The notes below the pieces were generated by a model that saw only the letters and a program-made list of their open reading frames with translations, was not told where the DNA came from and searched no databases. Positions 23,958 to 32,399 of a DNA stretch of 64,000 nucleotides are shown one piece after another. This DNA comes from Maribacter ulvicola. GTDB taxonomy: Bacteria > Bacteroidota > Bacteroidia > Flavobacteriales > Flavobacteriaceae. The stretch spans positions 62,001-126,000 of the forward strand of contig NZ_FTMA01000008.1 in NCBI RefSeq assembly GCF_900155985.1, in the 5' to 3' direction. The position numbers and the translations under genes are program-made. Each line of letters begins with the position of its first letter. Position 1 is the stretch's first letter.

Positions 23958-24467
23958 ATGAAAATAGTTTTAAGAAATATCGTGGTCGTGTTATCACTCA
24001 TGCTAGTGGCATGTGGCGGTAAAGAAGAAAAGAAAAAAGAAGGGTTTAGTGTAGACAGAGCAAAAACCTTAGAAAAGACAACAGAATCACCTGCTGTTAC
24101 TAATGCGGTATCTGCATCTGAACGCGTAGATCTTGATAATAAAGGAGTTGGTCCTATTAAATCTGTTACGCTATCACCAGAAATTGATGCGGAAATGGCA
24201 AAAAAAGGAGAAGAAGTTTATTCCCAAATGTGTATGGCTTGTCATAGAGTCGATAAAAAATTTATTGGTCCAGCACCAACAGGTATTCTTAAAAGACGCA
24301 GTCCAGAGTGGGTTATGAACATGATTCTTAATCCAGAGGTAATGGTTAAAGAAGATCCTTTAGCAAAAGAGCTTATGGCTGAATTTAATGGTGCTCCAAT
24401 GGCAAACCAAGGGTTGACAGAAGAACAGGCTCGAAATGTACTTGAGTATTTTAGAACATTGGATTAA
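23958..24467 (+). CDS. Monoheme cytochrome c lipoprotein of the nos operon
   Basis: 169 residues starting MKIVLRNIVVVLSLMLVACGG, a lipoprotein signal. One heme motif CMACH in a small class I cytochrome domain, with a distal Met in the MANQGLTEEQ segment. The longest frame starts at 23883, inside the operator, so it is not used. As first gene before nosZ it probably delivers electrons to NosZ, a role played by nosC-type cytochromes in other clade II clusters. Confidence 0.85.
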   Translation: MKIVLRNIVVVLSLMLVACGGKEEKKKEGFSVDRAKTLEKTTESPAVTNAVSASERVDLDNKGVGPIKSVTLSPEIDAEMAKKGEEVYSQMCMACHRVDKKFIGPAPTGILKRRSPEWVMNMILNPEVMVKEDPLAKELMAEFNGAPMANQGLTEEQARNVLEYFRTLD

Positions 24468-24521
24468 CAATGAAAAATGTCTTTACACTTTTTAAAAAAA
24501 ATAACCATAAATATAAGTACT

Positions 24522-26483
24522 ATGAAAAAATATTCATTTTATCTAGCAGCAATTCTAGGCTCCATACTGTTACTTACAGGTTGCGGTAACCAGAATGGCA
24601 AAGCTTCATCAGATGGGGCGCTAGCTTCTAACAATGCAGAGAAAGTATATGTAGCACCTGGCGAGCACGATGAATTTTACGCTTTTATGTCTGGCGGATA
24701 TAGCGGTAATGTAACCGTTTATGGACTTCCTTCTGGACGTATGTTTAAGGAAATCCCGGTTTTTTCTCAATTTCCAACCAATGGATACGGGTATTCAGAA
24801 GAGACTAAGCCAATGTTAGAAACTTCTTTTGGTTTTATTCCTGCGGATGATTCTCACCACCCAGATATTTCTCAGACTAATGGAGAATTAGATGGTAGAT
24901 GGCTTTTTATAAATGGTAATAACACACCACGTATAGCCCGTATAGATTTAAAAACATTTGAAACTGCCGAGATTATAGAGGTTCCCAATAGTGCAGGTAA
25001 CCATAGCTCATCATATATTACTGAGAATTCAGAGTATGTCGTAGCAGGAACACGTTTTTCTGTTCCTATTCCGCAAAGAGACATGCCTATAAAAGATTAT
25101 AAAGGAAACTTTAAAGGTGCTCTGTCTTTTATAAGCGTAGAACCTGAAACTGGTAGAATGGATATAAAATTCCAGTTGATCATGCCCGGTTTTAATTATG
25201 ATTTATCGCACCCTGGTAGAGGTAAATCTCACGGATGGTTTTTCTTTACAACTTACAATACAGAAGAAGCCAATTCATTGCTAGAAGTTAACGCTTCTCA
25301 AAATGATAAAGATTTTATCGCAGCGGTAAACTGGAAGAAGATAGAAGAGTACGTTGAAAACGGTGGAGGTACAATGGTACCTGCAAATTATACACATAAT
25401 GTATATAGTGATGAAACGCATAGTGCTACTTCAACCATGAAAAAAGAAGTGTTAACCGTTGATCCTACAAAGGTACCTGGAGCAATATTCTTTATGCCAA
25501 CACCAAAATCTCCACATGGGGTAGATGTAAGTCCTTCAGGAGATTACATTATTGGTAATGGTAAGCTTTCTGCAGATCTTACAGCTTTCTCTTTTGATAA
25601 AATGATTGCAGCAATTGAAGGTGAAAAGTTTGATGGTGAAGCATATGGTCTTCCAATTTTAAAATTTGAGGATGTTCTTGGCGGAACGGTTAAAAGTGGT
25701 GGCTTAGGTCCATTGCATACAGAGTTTGATGGTGAGGGTAATGCATATACTACGTTCTTTATTTCATCAGAAGTTGTAAAATGGAAATTAGGCACATGGG
25801 AGGTAATCGATAGAAAACCAACTTTTTATTCTGTAGGCCACTGCATGATTCCTGGAGGTAATAGCAGAAAGCCTTTTGGTAAATATTTAATATCGTTGAA
25901 TAAGATTACAAAGGATAGATACTTGCCCACGGGTCCTGAGTTAGAGCATTCTGCGCAATTATATGACATCTCAGGAGATAAAATGGAGCTTATATATGAC
26001 TTTCCAACACATGGAGAGCCACATTATGCAGCAGCTATACCAGCATCTATTTTGGCACCTAAATCGCAAAAAATCTATAAACTGGCAGAAAATGAACATC
26101 CATTTGCTACAAAGAATGTCTCAGAAGCGAGAATAGTACGTGAGGGTAATGAAGTTCATGTGTATATGGCAATGATTCGTAGCCACTTTACTCCAGATAA
26201 TATAGAGGGTATTAAAGTTGGTGATAAAGTATATTTCCATATTACCAACCACGAGCAAGATTTTGATGTGCCTCATGGTTTTATGATGATCGGTCAAAAG
26301 AATTCTGGTTTGCTAATAATGCCAGGGCAAACTAAAACATCTGTTTGGGAGCCTAAACAAGAGGGTGTATGGCCATTCTATTGTACAGATTTTTGCTCTG
26401 CTTTGCACCAAGAAATGCAAGGTTATATTAGAGTCTCTCCTGCTAATTCTAAGATTGATCTTTCTTGGTCTTTGGGTGAGTAG
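24522..26483 (+). CDS. nosZ: Nitrous oxide reductase, clade II (Sec, lipoprotein type)
   Basis: 653 residues from MKKYSFYLAAILGSILLLTGC. The signal is a Sec lipoprotein signal (Cys21), not the twin-arginine signal of clade I. A seven-bladed propeller carries CuZ ligands, with H112 and H113 in DDSHHPD visible, and the C-terminal cupredoxin domain has the CuA motif C621-x3-C625-x3-H629-x2-M632 (CTDFCSALHQEM). It reduces N2O to N2 in the periplasm. The longer frame from 24477 adds 15 residues ahead of the signal and is rejected. Followed by a terminator-like hairpin and the accessory genes. Confidence 0.95.
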   Translation: MKKYSFYLAAILGSILLLTGCGNQNGKASSDGALASNNAEKVYVAPGEHDEFYAFMSGGYSGNVTVYGLPSGRMFKEIPVFSQFPTNGYGYSEETKPMLETSFGFIPADDSHHPDISQTNGELDGRWLFINGNNTPRIARIDLKTFETAEIIEVPNSAGNHSSSYITENSEYVVAGTRFSVPIPQRDMPIKDYKGNFKGALSFISVEPETGRMDIKFQLIMPGFNYDLSHPGRGKSHGWFFFTTYNTEEANSLLEVNASQNDKDFIAAVNWKKIEEYVENGGGTMVPANYTHNVYSDETHSATSTMKKEVLTVDPTKVPGAIFFMPTPKSPHGVDVSPSGDYIIGNGKLSADLTAFSFDKMIAAIEGEKFDGEAYGLPILKFEDVLGGTVKSGGLGPLHTEFDGEGNAYTTFFISSEVVKWKLGTWEVIDRKPTFYSVGHCMIPGGNSRKPFGKYLISLNKITKDRYLPTGPELEHSAQLYDISGDKMELIYDFPTHGEPHYAAAIPASILAPKSQKIYKLAENEHPFATKNVSEARIVREGNEVHVYMAMIRSHFTPDNIEGIKVGDKVYFHITNHEQDFDVPHGFMMIGQKNSGLLIMPGQTKTSVWEPKQEGVWPFYCTDFCSALHQEMQGYIRVSPANSKIDLSWSLGE

Positions 26484-26509
26484 ATATAAAGTAAATAAAG
26501 TATTCAAAC

Positions 26510-26546
26510 AAAAGCAGGTCGCGTACCAAGACCGATCTGCTTTTTT
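26510..26546 (+). terminator. Hairpin after nosZ
   Basis: AAAAGCAGGTCG pairs with CGATCTGCTTTT (one G-U pair) around a 10-nt loop and is followed by a T run. It probably reduces read-through, giving more nosZ than accessory-gene mRNA. Confidence 0.7.
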
Positions 26547-26594
26547 ATTTGGATATCAAGTGATTTCATAATTATTATTTTAAGATACGATAAG

Positions 26595-27215
26595 ATGAAA
26601 AAGGCAAGTATAATAATGATTATTGGCTCTTTATGTTTATTGGGATTATTTGCATTTCCACTTTGGAATATTATGCTAGGTGCTCCTCAATATCCTGACC
26701 CATTAGGTATGAATATTCATATTTCTGGTATACAGGGAGTTTCTGAGTTCGATTTACAGAATATAGATGGACTAAACCACTATATAGGTATGAAGACAAT
26801 ACCCAAGGCAGATGAAATGTGGGAGTTTAATGTATTTCCCTTGGTCATTATCGGTATGGTATTTTTAGGTGTGTTTCTAGGCATATTAGGGTTCATGAAA
26901 AAAGTTGATTACCGCTATTTTTTAGGTTGGTTTATATTAATGTCCATTTTAGGTGTTTTAGGTATGTATGATTTTAATTTGTGGTTAACGGATTATGGTT
27001 CTAACCTTGATCCACATGCTATTATTAAAGTAATAAACGAAGACGGAACGCCAATGACATATAAGCCACCACTTTTGGGATATAAAAAGCTATTGAATTT
27101 TGATGTTAGTTCAATGCCGGCAATGGGCGCTTGGTTAATGTTTTTAGGCATGTCGCTAACAGTAGTTGCTTTCATGGTTGGGTGGAAAAGTAATAAATCT
27201 CAAATAAATCAATAA
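26595..27215 (+). CDS. NosB-like membrane protein of the nos cluster
   Basis: 206 residues with about four membrane helices. A periplasmic loop near the N-terminus reads YPDPLGMNIHISGIQG and GLNHYIGMKTI, with several His and Met residues; another loop before the last helix holds PPLLGYKKLLNF. I do not recognise a named family, but clade II nos clusters commonly have a membrane protein (called NosB in Wolinella) right after nosZ. A role in NosZ maturation or electron supply is inferred from position only. Confidence 0.65.
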   Translation: MKKASIIMIIGSLCLLGLFAFPLWNIMLGAPQYPDPLGMNIHISGIQGVSEFDLQNIDGLNHYIGMKTIPKADEMWEFNVFPLVIIGMVFLGVFLGILGFMKKVDYRYFLGWFILMSILGVLGMYDFNLWLTDYGSNLDPHAIIKVINEDGTPMTYKPPLLGYKKLLNFDVSSMPAMGAWLMFLGMSLTVVAFMVGWKSNKSQINQ

Positions 27216-27235
27216 TTTTAAAATTTAATTATACT

Positions 27236-27682
27236 ATGAAAAATCTAACATTTATAGGGGTAATTTGTCTTTTTGTATTAACGGCATGTAATAGTGAACC
27301 AAGATCAGTGGCATATGGGTCTGATGGATGCCATTTTTGTAGTATGACCATTGTAGATAAGCAACATGCTGCACAGTTCATGACCAAAAAGGGAAGAAGC
27401 TATTCTTTTGATGCTACCGAATGTATGTTGAATTACCTGCGAGATGTAGAACCAGAAACTGTGGCTTTATATCGGGTAAACGACTATACAGATCCTGGGA
27501 ATTTTGTTGATGCTACAACAGCAACTTATTTAATTAGTACTAAAATACCTAGTCCCATGGGAGCATTTTTAACTGGTTTTTCTAAGGAAGATGATGCTAA
27601 AAAGGCACAGACAGAAAATTTAGGAGATTTATATACTTGGACAGAACTCAATGAAAAATTTAAAAATGAAAATGCGTTTTAA
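27236..27682 (+). CDS. nosL: NosL copper chaperone lipoprotein
   Basis: 148 residues with a lipoprotein signal (VLTACNS). The NosL signature is present: a Cys-x2-Cys-x-Met cluster in GCHFCSMTIVDKQHAAQF and then SFDATECMLNYL. NosL binds Cu(I) and brings it to apo-NosZ in the periplasm. Lies between the NosB-like gene and nosD. Confidence 0.9.
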   Translation: MKNLTFIGVICLFVLTACNSEPRSVAYGSDGCHFCSMTIVDKQHAAQFMTKKGRSYSFDATECMLNYLRDVEPETVALYRVNDYTDPGNFVDATTATYLISTKIPSPMGAFLTGFSKEDDAKKAQTENLGDLYTWTELNEKFKNENAF

Positions 27683-27791
27683 ACTTTTAGAATCGTGGAT
27701 TTATAATTCTTTTATACAGCGTTATCAATACTTTGATAGTTAAATTAGTTTAAGGAAACTACTAAAGAGAATTTAAATTTCTCATAATAAA

Positions 27792-29033
27792 ATGATGCGA
27801 TACCTAGGCTTATTATACTTTACTTTTTTACTTTTTACTACCGCAAGTTTATGGGCAAAGCCTATTACTATCTGTGAGAGTTGCGAAATAAAATCTATAT
27901 CTGAGGGTGTAAAACGTGCAGTAGATTTTGATACTCTTTTGGTTAAAAAGGGTACCTATAAAGAATTCAATATTATCATAGATAAACCGCTGACCCTAAT
28001 TGGTGATAATTACCCTATAATAGATGGTGAAAAGAAGGGTGAAATTATCCGCATCATATCAGACGATGTAACGGTAGATGGTTTTTTCATTATCAATGTA
28101 GGAACAAGTTATACTACAGATTATGCTGCAATTCGTGTTGTAAAAAGCGATAACTTTCTAATTCAGAATGTGGTACTTGAAAAACTATTTTTCGGTATAT
28201 ATCTTGAAAAATCTAATTATGGTAAAGTCTATCACAACAAGATAATTGGGGATGCAAAAGATGAGTATAACTCTGGAAATGGAATTCAACTCTGGTATTC
28301 GCACCACGTAGAGGTAAGCAGTAATATAGTGCAGGGTGCCCGAGATGGTATTTATCTTGAGTTCTCGGATAACATAACAATAAATAATAACAAGAGTACG
28401 GGAAATTTAAGATATGGGCTTCACTTTATGTTTTCCGATAATGATATTTATACAAATAATCTTTTTGAAGACAATGGAGCAGGAGTAGCGGTTATGTTTT
28501 CAAAGGGAATTATAATGAAAGGAAATACCTTTAGAAAAAACTGGGGTACAGCTTCTTTTGGGGTGTTGTTAAAAGAAATTAATGATGCAGAAATCAGTGA
28601 TAATACGTTTGAGGAAAATACCATTGGTATTAATATAGAAGGATCTAACAGAATAGATTATATAGGAAATAATTTCATAAATAACGGTTGGGCTGTAAAA
28701 GTGCTGGGAGCCTGTTATGCAAATTCTTTTAAGGGTAATAACTTCATGTATAATAGTTTTGATATATCATATGATGGTAAGTTGAACGATAATATTTTTG
28801 ACGGAAATTATTGGAGCGATTATACGGGTTATGATTTAGATAAAAACGGAATTGGGGATGTACCATATCGCCCTGTAAAACTGTTTTCTTATATCGTCAA
28901 TAAAACTCCGGAGTCAATTGTTTTGCTACGAAGTCTTTTTATGGATATTATCGATTTTTCAGAAAAAGTATCACCAGTATTTACACCAGACAATTTACTG
29001 GATGCTAATCCCTTAATGACAAAAGTAGAATGA
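27792..29033 (+). CDS. nosD: NosD, periplasmic beta-helix protein for CuZ maturation
   Basis: 413 residues with a signal peptide and a right-handed beta-helix made of repeats rich in Asn and Gly (typified by SNNIVQGARDGIYLEF-like turns), as in the carbohydrate-binding/sugar-hydrolase (CASH) repeat family. NosD works with the NosFY transporter in delivering sulfur to the CuZ cluster. Overlaps nosF by 4 nt. Confidence 0.9.
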   Translation: MMRYLGLLYFTFLLFTTASLWAKPITICESCEIKSISEGVKRAVDFDTLLVKKGTYKEFNIIIDKPLTLIGDNYPIIDGEKKGEIIRIISDDVTVDGFFIINVGTSYTTDYAAIRVVKSDNFLIQNVVLEKLFFGIYLEKSNYGKVYHNKIIGDAKDEYNSGNGIQLWYSHHVEVSSNIVQGARDGIYLEFSDNITINNNKSTGNLRYGLHFMFSDNDIYTNNLFEDNGAGVAVMFSKGIIMKGNTFRKNWGTASFGVLLKEINDAEISDNTFEENTIGINIEGSNRIDYIGNNFINNGWAVKVLGACYANSFKGNNFMYNSFDISYDGKLNDNIFDGNYWSDYTGYDLDKNGIGDVPYRPVKLFSYIVNKTPESIVLLRSLFMDIIDFSEKVSPVFTPDNLLDANPLMTKVE

Positions 29034-29740
29034 TTCATATAGAAAATTTACAAAAGAAATTTGGGAAGAATATTGTTCTTTCAGATTTAGATCTAATCAT
29101 AGAAAAACCTGGTGTATTTGCTATTCTGGGACCTAATGGATCGGGTAAAACTACCTTGATCAAGAGTGTATTGGGTATGGTTGTACCAGATAAAGGAAAT
29201 ATTTCCGTAATGGGAAAACCAATTAAAAAAAATTTTAAGTACCGTAAAAAAATTGATTACTTGCCACAAATAGCCAATTTTCCTGGTAACCTAAAAGTAT
29301 ATGAGCTTATCCGAATGATAAAGGATTTAAGGCAAAGTCCTAGTGATGAGGAAAGGCTTATTCAGCTTTTTAAACTAGAGCCTTTTTTGGATAAGAAACT
29401 TTCAACTCTCTCAGGAGGAACCAAGCAGAAAGTAAACATTGTCATGGCTTTTATGTTTAATAGTCCACTGTTAATTTTAGATGAACCTACAACAGGTCTT
29501 GATCCTGCATCCTTAATACATCTTAAAAATCTTATCAGAGAACAAAAAGAAATGAATAAAACGGTCTTGATTACTTCTCATATTATGCAGTTCGTAGCCG
29601 AAGTGTCAGATATAATAGTCTATTTGTTAGAAGGAAATATCTATTTCAAAGGCAGTATTGAAGAACTGAAAACCAAAACAGGACAAACAGATTTAGAACA
29701 CGCCATTGCGGCGATAGCAATAGAACCAGCTCATGTTTAA
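29030..29740 (+). CDS. nosF: NosF, ABC transporter ATP-binding protein
   Basis: 236 residues. Walker A is GPNGSGKTTL, the signature is LSGGTKQKV, Walker B is LLILDEPTTGLD, and the switch His follows in TSHIM. It powers NosY and overlaps nosD by 4 nt and nosY by 8 nt, so the three are translated together. Confidence 0.92.
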   Translation: MIHIENLQKKFGKNIVLSDLDLIIEKPGVFAILGPNGSGKTTLIKSVLGMVVPDKGNISVMGKPIKKNFKYRKKIDYLPQIANFPGNLKVYELIRMIKDLRQSPSDEERLIQLFKLEPFLDKKLSTLSGGTKQKVNIVMAFMFNSPLLILDEPTTGLDPASLIHLKNLIREQKEMNKTVLITSHIMQFVAEVSDIIVYLLEGNIYFKGSIEELKTKTGQTDLEHAIAAIAIEPAHV

Positions 29741-30515
29741 AATATTAAAATATAGTTTTTACGACCTAATCCGTAGCCGTTGGAGCTATGTGTACTTTCT
29801 ATTTTACCTTTTATTAGGTTTCGTTCTGTTGTTTTTGAACAATGATGTTTCTAAAGCAATCATTACCTTAATGAATGTTATAATTATTCTAGTGCCCTTG
29901 ATCAGCACCATTTTTGGAATAATGTATTTCTACAACTCAAAAGAATTTACAGAGTTATTATTGGCGCAACCAGTAAAACGTTCTTCTATATTTTTAGGTC
30001 AATATTTGGGCGTAGCGGGTTCTTTAACATTAAGTTTAGTACTTGGTCTTGGTATTCCTTTTGTGCTCTATGGACTATTTAAAAGTGATGCTATTTTTGA
30101 CTTTTCATTACTCTTGGTTACTGGTGCTTTTCTAACATTGATTTTTACGGTGTTGGCTTTTAACATAGCACTCTCCAATGAAAACAAGATTAAAGGTTTT
30201 GGATATGCTGTATTGTTATGGTTATTTATGGCAGTTATTTATGATGGACTTTTTCTTATGTCTTTAATTATTTTTAAACAGTATCCGTTAGATAGTTTTT
30301 CTCTTGGTGCAACCATCTTTAATCCAATAGATTTATCGCGAACCTTAATACTTTTAAAGTTAGATATCTCTGCACTTTTGGGATATACAGGTGCTGTTTT
30401 TAAAAAGTTCTTTGGTACGGATCAAGGTCTCTTTGTGTCCATTTTTATGCTTATATTTTGGACGGTATTACCAATTTGGCGTTTGGTATTCGTATCTAGG
30501 AAAAAAGATTTTTAA
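29733..30515 (+). CDS. nosY: NosY, ABC transporter permease
   Basis: 260 residues with six membrane helices in the ABC-2 permease pattern, beginning MFKILKYSFYDLIRSRW. Overlaps nosF by 8 nt. With NosD and NosF it is thought to export a sulfur species used to build the CuZ [4Cu:2S] cluster of NosZ, which could connect this operon to the sulfur island to the left. Confidence 0.9.
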   Translation: MFKILKYSFYDLIRSRWSYVYFLFYLLLGFVLLFLNNDVSKAIITLMNVIIILVPLISTIFGIMYFYNSKEFTELLLAQPVKRSSIFLGQYLGVAGSLTLSLVLGLGIPFVLYGLFKSDAIFDFSLLLVTGAFLTLIFTVLAFNIALSNENKIKGFGYAVLLWLFMAVIYDGLFLMSLIIFKQYPLDSFSLGATIFNPIDLSRTLILLKLDISALLGYTGAVFKKFFGTDQGLFVSIFMLIFWTVLPIWRLVFVSRKKDF

Positions 30516-30529
30516 CTTAGTTCCATAAA

Positions 30530-31753
30530 ATGGCGATACAAACAATTAATCTTAAGGTACATACGAAGATTGCTCTTGGGTATTTTGTTTTAGCAGCACT
30601 TTTGGGCTGCGTTTTAAGGTTTTTTAAGGTGTTTGATATCCCTGTGACCTATAAGTTTATAGTTCATACTCATTCTCATATAGCTTTGTTGGGTTGGGTA
30701 TACTTGGCACTCACTGCATTACTGTACAAGCTTTACTTAAGTAAAGCAAAGGTTCATAAAACGTATAGCAGAATCTTTTGGTTTACACAAATTACCTTAT
30801 TGGGTATGTTGTTCTCCTTTCCGTTTCAAGGATATGCTGCATTCTCTATTATTTTTTCAACTTTATTTCTATTTGCCTCTTATTGGTTTGCTTGGTTCTT
30901 TTTTAAGCATGTTCCTCTAGAATATAGTAATGTGCCATCATTAAAATTTGCTAAAGCAGCCATTTTCTACCTACTGCTTTCTAGTATTGGTCCATGGGTA
31001 TTGGGAGTTGTAATGAAAACGCTTGGCGCCACCTCTATATGGTATCGTTTAGCAATCTACTTTTATCTCCATTTTCTTTACAATGGTTGGATGATAATGG
31101 CTCTTATTACTGTTTTGTTATATGCTTTTGAAAAGAAGCACCATATTTTAGCCAAAAGAAGTTTCAATAATATCTTTATAGAATTTAATTTGGGTATTAT
31201 TTTCTCTTTTTGTCTTTCTACTCTATTTACACAACCTTCAGCATTATACTATGTATTTGGAGGGCTAGGGGCAGTTTTACAGCTTTGGGCATTTTATAAT
31301 TTAGTAGTTTTCTTAAAGGTAGCTAAAGTGAACAAGGGAAGGATGTATTCTTCACTACATCAAAATATTTTAAAGATAGTAGCAATTCTTTGGGCCGTTA
31401 AAATGGGATTACAATTACTAAGTTCGTTACCGTATTTTGCTAATATGGCAGTAGTGTATTTAGATTTTACAATCGGTTATTTGCATTGGACGTTTTTAGG
31501 CGTAGTAACTTTAAGTTTATTTCTTTTTTTGGACAATTTTAAATTACTATCACTGAATAAAAAAATGCTCTGGTTATATGTTTTGGGCTTTTTACTTACA
31601 GAAGCACTAATTTTTTATAAAGCTATAATGTCATGGCAAGAGGGTACTTTATTCCCAGAATATAGTGTTATTTTGGCAATAGCAAGTTTAGTTCTTTTAG
31701 TGGCTGTATTAGGTATTTTATTAAGTAGTAATAGACTTAAAATTAAGCATTAA
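30530..31753 (+). CDS. Heme-copper-oxidase subunit I-like membrane protein lacking CuB ligands
   Basis: 407 residues with about twelve membrane helices. A His-rich helix start VHTHSHIALLGWVY (H46, H48, H50) resembles the heme-ligand helix of CcoN/NorB (LHTN or HAHL types), YLHFLYNGWM (H181) falls where those enzymes have a CuB His, and GYLHWTFLG falls near the helix with the HxH heme ligands. The HH pair for CuB is missing. So this looks like a degenerate relative of oxidase or NO reductase subunit I, perhaps binding heme and quinone only. It is 14 nt after nosY and therefore part of the nos operon. Function unknown. Confidence 0.7.
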   Translation: MAIQTINLKVHTKIALGYFVLAALLGCVLRFFKVFDIPVTYKFIVHTHSHIALLGWVYLALTALLYKLYLSKAKVHKTYSRIFWFTQITLLGMLFSFPFQGYAAFSIIFSTLFLFASYWFAWFFFKHVPLEYSNVPSLKFAKAAIFYLLLSSIGPWVLGVVMKTLGATSIWYRLAIYFYLHFLYNGWMIMALITVLLYAFEKKHHILAKRSFNNIFIEFNLGIIFSFCLSTLFTQPSALYYVFGGLGAVLQLWAFYNLVVFLKVAKVNKGRMYSSLHQNILKIVAILWAVKMGLQLLSSLPYFANMAVVYLDFTIGYLHWTFLGVVTLSLFLFLDNFKLLSLNKKMLWLYVLGFLLTEALIFYKAIMSWQEGTLFPEYSVILAIASLVLLVAVLGILLSSNRLKIKH

Positions 31754-31774
31754 CGATTTTTTAAAAAACTGTTT

Positions 31775-32209
31775 TTAACGTCTTAAAAAAGTTAGTCCCT
31801 CTTCTATGCCTATGGTTAGATCATAAAGGCTTGTATTTTCTAACATATTTTGCAAATCATTTCTCACTTGAACAAATCTATCATGAACGGGACAAGGTTT
31901 ATTAGCGTTACATTGTTTAAGTCCCAGACCACAACCTTCATAAACTTTGTTTCCGTCTATGGCATGCACAATCTGGCTAAGTTTTATTTCAGGTATTTTG
32001 GTATTATCAATTTCAAAACCTCCAGACGGGCCCTTTACCGAGCTAATGATATTGCATCTAGTTAATTGCTGTAAAACTTTGGCAGTAAAGGCTGCAGGTG
32101 AATCAATCTTCTCCGCAATCTCTTTAAAGTTTACACGAGTACCTTCTAGCGATTTTAAGGCTATATAAGTTGATGCTCTAATTCCGTATTCGCAGGCTTT
32201 TGAAAACAT
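31775..32209 (-). CDS. Rrf2-family regulator, NsrR-like
   Basis: 144 residues from MFSKACEYGIRAS. Winged helix (about 1-60) with the wing SSVKGPSGGFEI, and three Cys at 93, 100 and 106 in EGCGLGLKQCNANKPC, the arrangement that binds an Fe-S cluster in NsrR and IscR. A TTG six nt upstream also opens the frame but ATG at 32209 is the better start. It converges with the nos operon. By analogy it senses NO; its targets are not obvious in the window. Confidence 0.85.
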   Translation of the reverse strand: MFSKACEYGIRASTYIALKSLEGTRVNFKEIAEKIDSPAAFTAKVLQQLTRCNIISSVKGPSGGFEIDNTKIPEIKLSQIVHAIDGNKVYEGCGLGLKQCNANKPCPVHDRFVQVRNDLQNMLENTSLYDLTIGIEEGLTFLRR

Positions 32210-32347
32210 AGGCAAATGTGTGTTAGATTAAAATATAAGCGATATTTCTGAATGAAATCATACGAGTTAGTTTATATCATGTAAATATCAGCAATAAAGA
32301 TTTTTTAGAATATGAATAATATCATAAAATAAAATTATTAACCAAAA

Positions 32348-32374
32348 AAAAGGAGCCTAAACTGGGCTCCTTTT
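32348..32374 (-). terminator. Terminator after the haloperoxidase-like gene
   Basis: 10-bp stem (AAAAGGAGCC / GGCTCCTTTT), 7-nt loop, with a T run on the minus strand. Confidence 0.85.
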
Positions 32375-32399
32375 CTAATTTTATAAAATTAAATTTCTT

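Noticed and set aside
32221..32300. Search for an operator upstream of the Rrf2 regulator
   Set aside because: TGAAATCA has the wrong spacing (N2 instead of N4) and there is no TAnnTTT element 21 nt away.
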